A DNA stretch of 53,009 bases from Spirochaetota bacterium (GTDB taxonomy: Bacteria > Spirochaetota > Spirochaetia > Treponematales > UBA12059), in contig JAKLDN010000011.1 in the NCBI GenBank assembly GCA_022703505.1, positions 1 through 53,009 of the forward strand, written 5' to 3'. The position numbers and the translations under genes are program-made. A model generated the notes under the pieces. The model did not search any database and was not told the DNA's origin. It saw only the letters and a list, made by a program, of their open reading frames with translations. Shown piece after piece: positions 34,510-43,586 of the stretch (the first letter of the stretch is position 1; each line of letters begins with the position of its first letter).

Positions 34510-35649
34510 TCAACGATTAAGGCGTGCCAGCTCCGAGATCCTGTCCGCCATCCGCTCCAGGGGCACCTGCTCCGTGACATGCCCCAGTTCGAAGGCCACC
34601 TTGGGCATGCCGTAGACCACGCTGGAAGCTTCGTCCTGGCCCAGGGTGATGCCGCCCTCCCGGAACAGGGCGCCCAGCTCCCGGGCCCCGTCCCGGCCCA
34701 TGCCGGTCATGATCACTCCCAGGGCCCGGTTCCCGTATTCCCGCGCCACGCTGGCAAAGAGGACATCCGCGCTGGGGCGGTGCCCGTTTTCCGGGGGGGC
34801 GTCGGAAAGGCGAGCCACGGCGGCCAGGCTCTTCTTCTCCACCAGCAGGTGCTTGTCCCCCGGGGCGATCAGGACCCGGCCCGGCTTCAGGAGATCCCCG
34901 TCCGCGGCCTCCTTCACGTCCAGGGGGCAGATCCGGTCCAGACTGCGGGCGAACTCCTCCGTGAAGCCCGGGGGCATGTGCTGGACCACCACGACAGGCG
35001 GGACCAGCCGGGGGTCGATCCGGGCGAAGACCTGGCGCAGGGCGTTCGGCCCACCGGTGGAGATGCCGATGGCCACCAGGTCGACGGGTCCGGGGGACCG
35101 GGCGGGCACGGGCTTTTCCGCCGGCTTCGGGGAACGGCGGGCAGCGGGAGGCGGAGGAGCCGAGGTGCCGGGCTCCTTCTCCAGCATCAGCTCCGGGGAT
35201 TCGAAGGGGTACGCGGCCGGGGTCTTGCCCCGGCTCTTCTGGTACTGGGTACCGTAGGCCAGGAGGAGCCGGGCAAGCTCTCCCGCCACGGTGTGGATGT
35301 CCGAGGAGACCGAGCCGGAGGGCTTGGTTATGAAGTCCGCGGCTCCCAGGGCCAGGGCCTCCATGGTGACCTCGGCGCCCTTCTTCGCCACCGCGGAGAG
35401 TACGACCACGGGTATCTCGATCCCCAGGCGACGGCGCTCCTTCAGGAACTCGATGCCGTTCATCTCGGGCATCTCGATGTCCAGGACGATCACGTCGGGA
35501 TTGCAGCGCGGGATCTTCTGCAGGGCGAACAGGCCGTTCATGGCCCTGTCCGCCACCTTGAGGCCCGGGGTCGCCTCGATCATCTTGGAGACGAGATTGC
35601 GCATCAACGCGGAGTCGTCCACGACCAGCACGTTCACGGGATCCGGCAC
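34510..35649 (-). CDS. cheB: Chemotaxis methylesterase CheB
   Basis: A 379-residue CheB. The receiver domain (1-125) has DDSALMRN, phospho-acceptor Asp in VIVLDIEMPEMNG, and LSAVAKKG. A Pro/Ala-rich linker (about 145-180) leads to the methylesterase domain with the catalytic Ser in IGISTGGPNAL, His in QHMPPGFT and Asp in IMTGMGRDGA. CheB removes methyl groups from, and deamidates, chemoreceptors in adaptation. The start is GTG at 35649 with GGAGG 8 nt upstream. cheR lies just upstream on the same strand, 64 bp away, forming an adaptation pair. No receptors or cheA are in the window. Confidence 0.96.
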   Translation of the reverse strand: MPDPVNVLVVDDSALMRNLVSKMIEATPGLKVADRAMNGLFALQKIPRCNPDVIVLDIEMPEMNGIEFLKERRRLGIEIPVVVLSAVAKKGAEVTMEALALGAADFITKPSGSVSSDIHTVAGELARLLLAYGTQYQKSRGKTPAAYPFESPELMLEKEPGTSAPPPPAARRSPKPAEKPVPARSPGPVDLVAIGISTGGPNALRQVFARIDPRLVPPVVVVQHMPPGFTEEFARSLDRICPLDVKEAADGDLLKPGRVLIAPGDKHLLVEKKSLAAVARLSDAPPENGHRPSADVLFASVAREYGNRALGVIMTGMGRDGARELGALFREGGITLGQDEASSVVYGMPKVAFELGHVTEQVPLERMADRISELARLNR

Positions 35650-35713
35650 TCTGTTCCTCCATGCATGGCGTACGGCTCGCCGGGCGGGCCCGGCCGGGTC
35701 GGGGAAGGATCCG

Positions 35714-36535
35714 TCATGGCTTCACGTCCTTCTTGTAGAAGCAGGCCCATTCGGTCTTGACGAACTCGAACCGGGTATTCATCCCGAAAAGGGACTCGCT
35801 GTGGCCGATGAACAGGAAGGACTTGGGTCCCATGGTCTCGTAGAAGCGCTCCACCGCGGCCTTTTGGGCGACCTCGTCGAAGTAGATGAGGACGTTGCGG
35901 CAGAAGACGACATCCATGTTCCGGAGTCCGGAATCGTTCTTGAGGTTGTGGTAGTCGAAGCGGACGAGCTTTTTGACGTCCTCCCGGATCTGCCATCCGT
36001 TGGGCTTCCGCTCGAAGTACTTGGGCAGGTACGCTTCGGGGATCCCGACGATCCGCGAGTCCGGATAGAAACCCTCCTTGCCGACCATGAGGGACTTGAG
36101 GCTTATGTCGCTGGCGACGATTTCGCAGGTCCAGCCGGCCGGAAGGATCTCCCGGAGCAGGAGGGCGATGGTGTAGGGTTCCTCCCCGGTGGAGCAGCCG
36201 GCGCTCCAGATGCGGAGCTTGCGGTCCGGAGAGGTCCCCCGGATCCGGATGAGTTCCGGAACCACGAACTTCTCCAGGGCGTCGAAGTGGGGCTGGTTCC
36301 GGAAAAACCGGGTCAGGTTCGTGGTCACCGAGTCCAGCAGGATCTTGAGCTCCTCCCGGTCCCGGGTTATCAGGTTGAAGTAGTCCCGGAGGCTGTCGGT
36401 CATCTTCTCCCGCAGGCGTTCCCGCAGGCGGCTTTCCAGGATGGATCGGTTGGTGGCGGAGAAATGGATACCGCTCTCGTCGTAGATCAGCTTCCGGTAC
36501 AGCTCGAACTCGGCGTCGGGTAGGAAATCGGACAT
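35714..36535 (-). CDS. cheR: Chemotaxis methyltransferase CheR
   Basis: A 273-residue CheR. The N-terminal helical domain is FELYRKLIYDESGIHFSATN to SLRDYFNLITRD; the S-adenosylmethionine-binding domain has NLTRFFRNQPHFDAL, RIWSAGCSTGEEPYTIALLL, ASDISLKSL and DVVFCRNVLIYFDEVAQKAA, all typical. It methylates glutamates of chemoreceptors. The ATG at 36535 starts the domain directly; GGAAGGG precedes it, and the longer upstream frame has no family features. It is followed by cheB. Confidence 0.96.
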   Translation of the reverse strand: MSDFLPDAEFELYRKLIYDESGIHFSATNRSILESRLRERLREKMTDSLRDYFNLITRDREELKILLDSVTTNLTRFFRNQPHFDALEKFVVPELIRIRGTSPDRKLRIWSAGCSTGEEPYTIALLLREILPAGWTCEIVASDISLKSLMVGKEGFYPDSRIVGIPEAYLPKYFERKPNGWQIREDVKKLVRFDYHNLKNDSGLRNMDVVFCRNVLIYFDEVAQKAAVERFYETMGPKSFLFIGHSESLFGMNTRFEFVKTEWACFYKKDVKP

Positions 36536-36863
36536 AGGAACGCCCTTCCGCTCGCCGCTATACCGCGGCGGCTTTCGATGGTTCGACGCCGACGAATCGC
36601 TCCTCGGCTCTCGCGTCCCGGACACGAGACGCTCCCTACCAGGGGAATCTTCGCCGGGCATGTTCAAAGCTGGTTTCCGAGGCGGTTTTATACTGCGGGA
36701 GTCCAAATATCAGGATCCCGTGCTGAAAATCTAGTGCCCCGTTTCCGGGGGTGTCAATAGTGGCTTCCGGTCCGCCCGGAAATCATTCCTGAAATTTCGG
36801 AAAACCCGGGATAAACCCATCGCAGCCCGCGAATTCCCGGATCCCCGGGATATAGTATGGAGT
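36536..36863. other. 328-bp gap between divergent cheR and DUF151 genes
   Basis: No gene seen. It holds short GC-rich palindromes near cheR (CCGCCGCGG-type), a run of AT-rich sequence at 36690-36735, and the -10 box of the DUF151 gene. I find no clear cheR promoter of the TTGNNN-N17-TANNNT form and no sure sigma-28 or sigma-54 motif. Confidence 0.4.
36851..36856 (+). promoter_or_regulatory. -10 box of the DUF151 gene (leaderless)
   Basis: TATAGT ends 7 nt before the ATG at 36864. No -35 match seen. Confidence 0.45.
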
Positions 36864-37370
36864 ATGGCAACCGAGGATGTCGTACTGTCCGTGCGGGGCG
36901 TCGCCGCCGGGTTCGGGGACGAGGCTCCCCTGGTCGTGCTCCAGGACGAGCCCCGCTCGTCCTCCCTAAGGATCCCCGTGGGCCCCTACGAGGCCAGTTC
37001 CATCATCCTGGAGGTGGAGGGCATCGCGCCCTACCGGCCCCTGGCACACGACCTCCTGGCCACCTTCTTCCGGGACCACGGTTTCCTCCTGGAGTCCGCC
37101 CGCATCTACGACGCGATTCCCGACGGCGACGGCGGGGAGCGGTTCCTGTCCAGGATCCGGTACCGCAAGGGTCTCCGCAAGTGGGAGAAGGAGGTCCGGC
37201 CCTCGGACGCCATCGCCCTGGCCCTGCGCCTGGGGGCGCCCATCCTGGCGCCCCGGGAGTTCCTGGACCGCCGGGAAGCCCGCCGGGCCGCCGCGGCCGG
37301 GGACACCCGCCTACCCCTCTACCTGCAGGTCCCCCGATCCGAGGCAGCCGGTTCCCGCAGCGATCGGTAG
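36864..37370 (+). CDS. DUF151 / bifunctional nuclease family protein
   Basis: A 168-residue DUF151 protein. The family core is visible: PLVVLQDEPRSSSLRIPVGP (PVWIGxxEA-like), EASSIILEVEGIAPYRPLAH, DLLATFFRDHGFLLESARIY and the end of the domain VRPSDAIALALRLGAPILAP. Plant members have been described as bifunctional DNA/RNA nucleases; for bacterial members the activity is mostly unproven. The C-terminal tail (DTRLPLYLQVPRSEAAGSRS) is variable. It seems to be leaderless and lies 49 bp before the next gene on the same strand, which has its own promoter. Confidence 0.88.
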   Translation: MATEDVVLSVRGVAAGFGDEAPLVVLQDEPRSSSLRIPVGPYEASSIILEVEGIAPYRPLAHDLLATFFRDHGFLLESARIYDAIPDGDGGERFLSRIRYRKGLRKWEKEVRPSDAIALALRLGAPILAPREFLDRREARRAAAAGDTRLPLYLQVPRSEAAGSRSDR

Positions 37371-37383
37371 GACGCTTCGGCCC

Positions 37384-37412
37384 TTGCCGATCGTCCCGGG
37401 GGAACCTAGAAT
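37384..37412 (+). promoter_or_regulatory. Promoter of the DUF5312-like gene (leaderless)
   Basis: TTGCCG, 17 bp, TAGAAT, then 7 nt to the ATG at 37420. Confidence 0.6.
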
Positions 37413-37419
37413 ACCAGGT

Positions 37420-39063
37420 ATGAATATTTTCTCGTCCCTCGTGGAGTTCCTGCGCGGCATCCTCGGCCGCGGGGGACCCGACGCGGCAAAAAAAGCGGAA
37501 TTAAGAAAGATCTACGCCTACCTTTCCCAGATCCGTCCACCCTACTACAAGCCCAAGGGGAACCTGGTCCTGCCGGGCTTTGCCCAGGGGGTATACAATT
37601 TCCGGGCGATCCTCCGGCCCCTGGTGGACATGGCCCGCAAGACCATCTCCCATTCGGACATCCGGATCTACCAGCGCTTCTTCGACCTCCTCGTCGACGC
37701 CCGCCTGCCCGAGGAGACCCGGCAGAGGAAGGCCTCTTTCGCCTACGAGGGGATGAAGGCCCGCATCGCGAACGCCGTGAAGGAGGACGAGGAGTTCGAG
37801 ATCATCGGCCGGGAGTTCCAGGATTTCCTGCACCAGGTGGATTCCCTCTCGATCGGCGACCTCGACCGCGAGCTCGCGGAAGTCGAGCAGTTCTCCGACA
37901 TCTGCCGCTTCGACTGGGACCGCATCATCGGCCTCTTCGACCCGGGGGCCAACATGGACAACCCCGGCTACCGGCCGGACTTCCGGCCCGCGGAAGGCGA
38001 GAAGGTCCTGCCCGAGCTCGTGGACCTCTACTACATCCTGGGGGATTTCGCCTTCGAGGAGGGGCTGGCCCAGAACCTCCTCATCATCCTGGAGCGCCAG
38101 GCGCCCCAGACCCCGGTCTCCACCCAGAGGCAGAAACTGGACAAGATCTTCGCGGCCCTCAACAAGGGCCTGGCCCTCCGCCTCCACCGGGACGTCCTCC
38201 TGGCCCTGATCCGGGCCCTGAAGTCGGACCCCGTCTACGATCCGCCCCTGGTGCGGGAGACAAACGACTACGTGGAGCGCTACCGGCGCCGCATGGTCAC
38301 CCAGTACGAGAAGGACCGGGAGCGGCTCCAGCGGGAGCAGCACGAGAACGCCATCTCCACGGACATCGACGCCCTGTTCGGCGGCACGGAGGTCGCCCCC
38401 GTGGACGGCTACGACGAGGAGGAGGACGCCTACCTCCGCCGGGAAAGCCCCAACGGGTTCACCCACATCAAGCCCCTGCGGATCCTCAAGACCTTCGTCC
38501 ACAACACCTTCGAGAAGGAGATCAAGGAGCCGGTCAAGCGCATCCTGGTGGAGGGGTACTTCGACAACAAGGGCTTCCAGAACAACCTTGCCAACATCAT
38601 CTACCAGTGCGAGAGGTCCGCGGGCCGCATCGACGAATTCGAGGCCTCCCTGCGCGGCAACGGCCGGATCAGCATCGTGGCCATGAAGCGCTACGTGGAG
38701 GAGATGCGCCGGGGCAAGGACGTGTCCCAGTTCCTGAACCGCCTGGTGGACGCCATCAACCAGCGGGCCCGGGAGATCTGCGAGGACGAAACCCGGCTCC
38801 TGCAGATGCTCGAGGAGTCCATGGGGGACCTGCTGACCGACTACCGCCGCCCCAGCCCGGACCTGGTCACCAACATCCGAACCCTGGGGGGAGCCCGCAA
38901 CAAGGAGATCCTGGGCCAGGTCGCGGAGGGCCGGCGCCACCTGGACACCCTCCTCCGGATCATGCGGAACTTCACCTACATCCGCGCGCCGGGAACGCCT
39001 CCCGGGACGCCCGGGGTCGCGGTGGAGCCCCCGGGCCTGGCGGAGGCGGAACCGGCCCCCTAG
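37420..39063 (+). CDS. Large helical protein, DUF5312-like
   Basis: A 547-residue soluble, mostly helical protein. It starts MNIFSSLVEFLRGILGRGGP, then KKAELRKIYAYLSQIRPPYY, KPKGNLVLPGFAQGVYNFRA. Later parts include EYVERYRRRMVTQYEKDRER (charged helix, about 290-310), LRILKTFVHNTFEKEIKEPV and EMRRGKDVSQFLNRLVDAIN. I recall this as a family (DUF5312) limited to spirochaetes; that memory is part of my reason for the phylum guess. No catalytic motif or membrane helix is seen. The ATG at 37420 follows a promoter -10 box by 7 nt. Function unknown. Confidence 0.78.
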   Translation: MNIFSSLVEFLRGILGRGGPDAAKKAELRKIYAYLSQIRPPYYKPKGNLVLPGFAQGVYNFRAILRPLVDMARKTISHSDIRIYQRFFDLLVDARLPEETRQRKASFAYEGMKARIANAVKEDEEFEIIGREFQDFLHQVDSLSIGDLDRELAEVEQFSDICRFDWDRIIGLFDPGANMDNPGYRPDFRPAEGEKVLPELVDLYYILGDFAFEEGLAQNLLIILERQAPQTPVSTQRQKLDKIFAALNKGLALRLHRDVLLALIRALKSDPVYDPPLVRETNDYVERYRRRMVTQYEKDRERLQREQHENAISTDIDALFGGTEVAPVDGYDEEEDAYLRRESPNGFTHIKPLRILKTFVHNTFEKEIKEPVKRILVEGYFDNKGFQNNLANIIYQCERSAGRIDEFEASLRGNGRISIVAMKRYVEEMRRGKDVSQFLNRLVDAINQRAREICEDETRLLQMLEESMGDLLTDYRRPSPDLVTNIRTLGGARNKEILGQVAEGRRHLDTLLRIMRNFTYIRAPGTPPGTPGVAVEPPGLAEAEPAP

Positions 39064-39072
39064 CCCCTCGCC

Positions 39073-39102
39073 TTGACGGGCCGGGACGGGGCGTGCTAGA
39101 AA
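39073..39102 (+). promoter_or_regulatory. Promoter of the purFMND operon (leaderless)
   Basis: TTGACG, 18 bp, TAGAAA, then 5 nt to the purF GTG at 39108. No purine riboswitch or PurR-like box is seen; the leader is too short for one. Confidence 0.55.
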
Positions 39103-39107
39103 CGCCC

Positions 39108-40517
39108 GTGGAATCCCACGACGATTCTTCCCTAGGACACTACTGCGGAGTGGCCGGAATCCGGTCCCCCTCCCCCCTCGACGTACCCTCCGCCCTCTTC
39201 TACATGCTCTTCGCCCTCCAGCACCGCGGCCAGGAGAGCGCCGGAATCGTCTGGGCCGAGGGGGGCGCCCACCGGGCGGACCGGCGGCTGGGCATGGTCT
39301 CCGCCGCCGCGGACGCCTGGCTTTCCGGCCGGGCCGCCTCGACGGGAGGCATCGGGCACGTCCGGTACTCCACCGCGGGGGGCGGCGGGATCCGGAACGC
39401 CCAGCCCCTGGCGGTGGAATGCTCCAAGGGGAGCGTGGCCCTGGCCCACAACGGCAACATCTCCAACTCCGCGGCCCTCCGGGCGGCCCTGACCCGGGAG
39501 GGGGCCATCTTCCAGTCCTCCTCGGATTCCGAGCTCATCCTGCACCTGATCAGCCGGAGCCGGGCCGAGGGGATCGAGGCCATCCTGCGGGAGGCCCTGG
39601 CCCCCCTGGAGGGCGCCTACAGCCTCTGCATGCTCTGGGGGGAAACCCTGGTGGCGGTCCGGGACCCCTGGGGCTTCCGCCCCCTGCACCTGGCGGAAAA
39701 GGACGGGGTCCGGTACGTGGCCAGCGAGACCTGCGCCCTCCACGCCCTGGGTCCCTCGATCTCCCAGCGGGAGGTCCTGCCCGGGGAGGCCGTGATCGTG
39801 GACGATCACGGGGAGCGGTCCTTCTTCCTGCCTGCGGCCCCCCGGCGGGCCCGCTGCGTCTTCGAACTCCTCTACTTCGCCCGGCCGGACTCCCGGGTCT
39901 TCGGGGAGTCCGTGCACGCCGCCCGGGAACGCTTCGGGGAGGCCCTGGCGGAGGCGGATGACGTGGAAGCGGACCTGGTGGTGCCCGTCCCGGACTCGGG
40001 GAACCTGGCCGCCCTGGGCTACGCCCGGCGGGCGGGGATCCCCTTCGAGTTCGGGATCACCCGGAACCACTACGCGGGCCGATCCTTCATCCTGCCCACC
40101 CGGGCGGAGCGGGAGTTCGCGGTGCGCATGAAGCTACACCCGGTGCCGGAGATCGTGGGGGGCAAGCGGGTGGTCCTGGTGGACGACTCCCTGGTCCGGG
40201 GCACCACGAGCCGCCTGATCGTGGGACTGCTCAAGGAGGCCGGGGCCCGGGAGGTCCACCTCCGCCTCTCCGCCCCGGAGCTCACGGGCCCCTGCGGCTA
40301 CGGCATCGACATCCCGGACCGGTCCGAGCTCATCTCCAACCGGATGAGCCCCGCGGAGATCGCCCGGTACGTGGGGGCCGACACGGTCCGCTTCCTGCCC
40401 CCGGACCTCCTGCGGAGCCGCCTGGCCGAACCCTCCGAATACTGCTACGCCTGCTTCGACGGCGACTACCCCTGCCCCATCCGGAACGGGGAGGGAAAGG
40501 AAACCCCATGCCCGTAG
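39108..40517 (+). CDS. purF: Amidophosphoribosyltransferase
   Basis: A 469-residue PurF, first enzyme of purine synthesis (PRPP plus glutamine to phosphoribosylamine). A short leader peptide precedes the catalytic Cys in HYCGVAGI (about residue 13), to be exposed by processing. The glutaminase part has ALQHRGQESAGIVW, IGHVRYSTAGG and AHNGNISNSAALR; the PRTase part has VVPVPDSGNLAALGYAR, FGITRNHYAGRSFI and the PRPP loop VVLVDDSLVRGTTSRLIV. Cys in SEYCYACFDGDYP near the end fits Fe-S-type PurF. The start is GTG at 39108. It overlaps purM by 10 bp. Confidence 0.96.
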   Translation: MESHDDSSLGHYCGVAGIRSPSPLDVPSALFYMLFALQHRGQESAGIVWAEGGAHRADRRLGMVSAAADAWLSGRAASTGGIGHVRYSTAGGGGIRNAQPLAVECSKGSVALAHNGNISNSAALRAALTREGAIFQSSSDSELILHLISRSRAEGIEAILREALAPLEGAYSLCMLWGETLVAVRDPWGFRPLHLAEKDGVRYVASETCALHALGPSISQREVLPGEAVIVDDHGERSFFLPAAPRRARCVFELLYFARPDSRVFGESVHAARERFGEALAEADDVEADLVVPVPDSGNLAALGYARRAGIPFEFGITRNHYAGRSFILPTRAEREFAVRMKLHPVPEIVGGKRVVLVDDSLVRGTTSRLIVGLLKEAGAREVHLRLSAPELTGPCGYGIDIPDRSELISNRMSPAEIARYVGADTVRFLPPDLLRSRLAEPSEYCYACFDGDYPCPIRNGEGKETPCP

Positions 40518-41470
40518 ACAGCTACAAGAAGGCCGGAGTGGACATCGCCGCCGGCGACGCCTTCGCCGACTTCATCCGGGACCTGCCCTCCAAGGCGGTG
40601 TCCAAGGCCATCGGAGGCTTCGCCGGCGGGGTGCCCCTGGACCTGAGCGGCTGGAAGGAGCCCATGCTCCTGTCCACCACGGACGGAGTGGGTACCAAGC
40701 TCCTGGTGGCCAAGAAGTTGGGACGCTGGGACAGCATCGGCATCGACCTGGTGGCCATGAGCGTGAACGACCTGGCGGTCTGCGGGGCCGACCCGATCTC
40801 CTTCCTGGACTACATCGCCTGCGGGCGGATCCGGGAGGAGGTCCTCCGGGACGTGATCCGGGGGGTCGTGGCGGGCTGCGAACAGGCGGACTGCGTTTTG
40901 GCGGGAGGCGAGACCGCGGAGATGCCCGACGTCTACGGCCCGGACGACCTGGACCTGGCGGGCTTCTGCGTCGGAGTCGTGGAGAAGTCCGGGATGCTGC
41001 CCCTCCTCTCCCGCATCGAGGCGGGGGACGCCGTCCTGGGCCTGCCCTCCTCGGGGGTCCACTCCAACGGTTACTCCCTGGCCCGTAAGTGCGTTCCCGA
41101 GGACGACCGGACCGCCTGGGAGGAACTCCTGACCCCCACCCGGATCTACGTCCGGGAGCTTCGACTGCTCCGGGAGACGGGAAAGCTCCTGGCCGCGGCC
41201 CACATCACCGGGTCCGGCCTGGAGGCCAACTTCGAGCGGGTGATTCCGAAAAGCCTAAAAGCCCGGTTCACCTGGGACTGGCCCCGGCCGGGCATCTTCG
41301 ACCGGATCCAAAGGGGCGGGAACGTCCCCGAGGAGGAGATGCGCAGGGTCTTCAACCTGGGGGTGGGTATCGCCTTCGTGGTGAAGCCCGCGGATGCCGA
41401 CTCGACCCTGGCCCTCTGCCGGGACCGAGGCATCCCCTGCTTCCCCCTGGGCGAGCTCGTCCGTGCCTAA
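40508..41470 (+). CDS. purM: Phosphoribosylformylglycinamidine cyclo-ligase
   Basis: A 320-residue PurM (AIR synthetase): YKKAGVDIAAGDAFADFI at the start, LLSTTDGVGTKLLVAKKLGR, GIDLVAMSVNDLAVCGADPI and FLDYIACGRI in the ATP-binding half, and AGGETAEMPDVYGPDDLDLA and GLPSSGVHSNGYSLARKCVP later. It closes the imidazole ring of the purine. It is about 20 residues shorter than usual at the C-terminus, where it meets purN. AAGGAA precedes the ATG. The overlap with both neighbours shows translational coupling. Confidence 0.96.
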   Translation: MPVDSYKKAGVDIAAGDAFADFIRDLPSKAVSKAIGGFAGGVPLDLSGWKEPMLLSTTDGVGTKLLVAKKLGRWDSIGIDLVAMSVNDLAVCGADPISFLDYIACGRIREEVLRDVIRGVVAGCEQADCVLAGGETAEMPDVYGPDDLDLAGFCVGVVEKSGMLPLLSRIEAGDAVLGLPSSGVHSNGYSLARKCVPEDDRTAWEELLTPTRIYVRELRLLRETGKLLAAAHITGSGLEANFERVIPKSLKARFTWDWPRPGIFDRIQRGGNVPEEEMRRVFNLGVGIAFVVKPADADSTLALCRDRGIPCFPLGELVRA

Positions 41471-42053
41471 TCTGGCCGTCCTGGCCTCCGGCTCGGGCTC
41501 CAACTTCGAGGCCCTGGCCCGGGCCCTGGAGCCCACGGAGCACGAGTGCGTCCTCCTGGTCTGCGACCGGGCGGGCGCCGGGGCCTTCGAGCGGGCGGCC
41601 CTCCTGGGCGTGCCCGCCCGGCACGTGTCCTACACGGGTCGCCCCCGCGCCGAGGCGGAGGCCGAGATCGAGGCCCTCCTGTCGGAGGCGGGCTCGGACC
41701 TGGTGGCCCTGGCGGGCTTCCTCCGCCTCCTGTCCCCGGACTTCGTCCGGCGCCGGGCCGGGCGGATCCTGAACGTCCACCCCGCCCTCCTGCCCGCCTA
41801 CCCGGGCCTGGACGCCCTCCGGCGCGCCTGGGACGCCGGGGAGGAGGTCTTCGGCGCCACCATCCACCTCGTGGACGAGGGCATGGACACCGGCCCCGTC
41901 CTCCGCCAGGGAAACCTCAAGCGGCGTCCCGGAGAGAGCTTCGAGGACCTGGAGGCCCGGGTCCACGCCCTGGAGCACGAGCTCTATCGCCGGACCGTGC
42001 TCGAGCTGCTGGACGGGATCGCCCGCGAAGGCTCCCCGGGGGGCCGGCGGTGA
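41463..42053 (+). CDS. purN: Phosphoribosylglycinamide formyltransferase
   Basis: A 196-residue PurN that transfers a formyl group from 10-formyl-THF to GAR. It starts at GTG 41463: LAVLASGSGSNFEALARALE. The active-site region ILNVHPALLPAYPGLDALRR has the catalytic Asn and His, and GATIHLVDEGMDTGPVLRQG the Asp. The start overlaps the purM stop by 8 bp, with only a weak ribosome binding site, so translation depends on coupling. It is the third gene of purFMND. Its stop overlaps purD (GTGA). Confidence 0.95.
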   Translation: MPNLAVLASGSGSNFEALARALEPTEHECVLLVCDRAGAGAFERAALLGVPARHVSYTGRPRAEAEAEIEALLSEAGSDLVALAGFLRLLSPDFVRRRAGRILNVHPALLPAYPGLDALRRAWDAGEEVFGATIHLVDEGMDTGPVLRQGNLKRRPGESFEDLEARVHALEHELYRRTVLELLDGIAREGSPGGRR

Positions 42054-43297
42054 ACGTCCTGGTGATCGGGTCCGGCGCCCGGGAGCACGCCCTGGCCCGG
42101 CGCCTCGGGACCGAAGGGAACCGCGTCTCCTGCGCCCCCGGCAACGCGGGCACCGCGGGGATCGCCGACAACCTGCCGCTCAACCCGGACGACGCGGAGA
42201 CGGTACTCCGGGCCTGCCGGGAGCTCGGGGCCGACCTCGTGGTCATCGGCCCCGAGGATCCCCTGGCCGCGGGCCTGGCGGACCGGCTTCGCGACGCCGG
42301 GTATCCCGTCTTCGGCCCCGGCGCCCGATCCGCCCGCCTGGAATCCAGCAAGGACTTCGCCCGGGCCTTCGCGGAACGCCACGGGGTACCCCGGGCCCGC
42401 ACCGAAGTCCTTCGCACCGAATCGGACTTGCGGGACTACATCGGCCGGACCTCCGGGAAACGGGTCCTCAAGAAGAGCGGTCTGGCCGCGGGCAAGGGGG
42501 TCCTGGAGTCCTCGGATCCCGGTGAGCTCCTTTCCTTCGGCCGCTCGGTCCTGGCCGGGGACGTGCTGTTGGCGGAGGAGTTCCTGACGGGACGGGAACT
42601 CTCGATCTTCGCGGTCTGCGACGGGACCCGGCGCGTCGTCCTTCCGGCCTGCGCGGATCATAAAAAACCCCATCCCGGGAACCTTGGCCCGAACACCGGG
42701 GGCATGGGAGCCCTCTGCCCCGTGCCCTTCGCCGGGCCGGACCTGCTGGCCCGGATCGAGGCCGAGGTCGTCGAGCCGACCTTCCGGGGCATCGCCCGGG
42801 AGGGCCTTGCCTACCCCGGGGTCCTCTTCCTGGGGATCATGGCCGCCCCGGACGGCCCGAAGCTCCTGGAGTACAACGTCCGCTTCGGGGACCCCGAGAC
42901 CCAGTCCCTCCTGGCGGTCCTGGGGGGGAATCTCGGGGACCTCCTGGCTTCGGCGGCCTCGGGCCGCCTGGACCCGGGGGCCGGGGCGGCGGCCGCGGCG
43001 GCTCCGGACACCTGGGCCTGCGGCTTCGTGGCCGCCGCCCCGGGCTACCCGGGATCCTACCCCAAGGGCATCCCCGTGGAGGCACTGCCCGAGGATAACC
43101 CCGGCCGAAGCCTCCTGTTCCACGCCTCCACCCTGCGGGACGCCTCCGGCCGCCTGGTCACGGGGGGCGGCCGCTGTTTCACGGCCGTGGGGCTGGGGTC
43201 CACCCCGGCGGAAGCCCGGGAGAACGGCCTGGCCGCGGCGCGGGGCATCCGTTTCGAGGGGGCCTGGTTCCGTGAGGATATAGGTTCGACCGTATAG
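42050..43297 (+). CDS. purD: Phosphoribosylamine-glycine ligase
   Basis: A 415-residue PurD, ATP-grasp fold. It makes GAR from phosphoribosylamine, glycine and ATP. Signatures: MNVLVIGSGAREHALARRL at the start, IGPEDPLAAGLADRLRDAG, FGPGARSARLESSKDFARAF, KKSGLAAGKGVLESSD, AEEFLTGRELSIFAVCDGTR, HKKPHPGNLGPNTGGMGALC, and the family signature LLEYNVRFGDPETQSLLAVL. The start is GTG at 42050, overlapping purN. It is the last gene of the purine operon; a region with no gene follows. Confidence 0.97.
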   Translation: MNVLVIGSGAREHALARRLGTEGNRVSCAPGNAGTAGIADNLPLNPDDAETVLRACRELGADLVVIGPEDPLAAGLADRLRDAGYPVFGPGARSARLESSKDFARAFAERHGVPRARTEVLRTESDLRDYIGRTSGKRVLKKSGLAAGKGVLESSDPGELLSFGRSVLAGDVLLAEEFLTGRELSIFAVCDGTRRVVLPACADHKKPHPGNLGPNTGGMGALCPVPFAGPDLLARIEAEVVEPTFRGIAREGLAYPGVLFLGIMAAPDGPKLLEYNVRFGDPETQSLLAVLGGNLGDLLASAASGRLDPGAGAAAAAAPDTWACGFVAAAPGYPGSYPKGIPVEALPEDNPGRSLLFHASTLRDASGRLVTGGGRCFTAVGLGSTPAEARENGLAAARGIRFEGAWFREDIGSTV

Positions 43298-43435
43298 GAG
43301 CCACTCAGGACTCAACATTCAGGACTCACCACAGAGGCGCGCGATGCCGGCTTAGCCGTCATCGCGGCAGCGAGCTTGCGCTCGCCGAGGTTTCCGCAAA
43401 CCTGTTCCGAGTCCTGTCGCCTGACACCTGTCGAC

Positions 43436-43463
43436 AAAAAAAAGCCGAGCCTGAAAGCTCGGT
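43436..43463 (-). terminator. Intrinsic terminator after tRNA-Gly
   Basis: On the minus strand: ACCGAGC, loop of 6, GCTCGGC, then a run of eight T. It follows the tRNA by about 40 bp. The rest of the gap 43298-43503 holds a few small inverted repeats and no gene. Confidence 0.85.
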
Positions 43464-43503
43464 TTGGGGAGGGAACGCGGATTGAGCGCTCCAGCGCCGA
43501 TCG

Positions 43504-43574
43504 AGCGACCGATGGGAGTCGAACCCACTTCTCGAGCTTGGGAAGCTCGGGTAATACCGGTATACGACGGTCGC
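43504..43574 (-). tRNA. tRNA-Gly (anticodon CCC)
   Basis: Read on the minus strand: acceptor stem GCGACCG/CGGTCGC (7 bp), D arm with GTAT and an ACCGGT loop, anticodon arm CGAGC-TTCCCAA-GCTCG, T arm GTGGG-TTCGACT-CCCAT, discriminator T. The anticodon CCC reads glycine codon GGG. CCA is not encoded. The gene is about 71 nt and ends before a strong terminator, so it is a single-gene transcript or the end of one. Confidence 0.93.
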
Positions 43575-43586
43575 TCGCTCGGCGCT

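Noticed and set aside
39063-39108. Purine riboswitch before purF.
   Set aside because: The promoter -10 box ends 5 nt before the purF start, leaving no room for a leader RNA.
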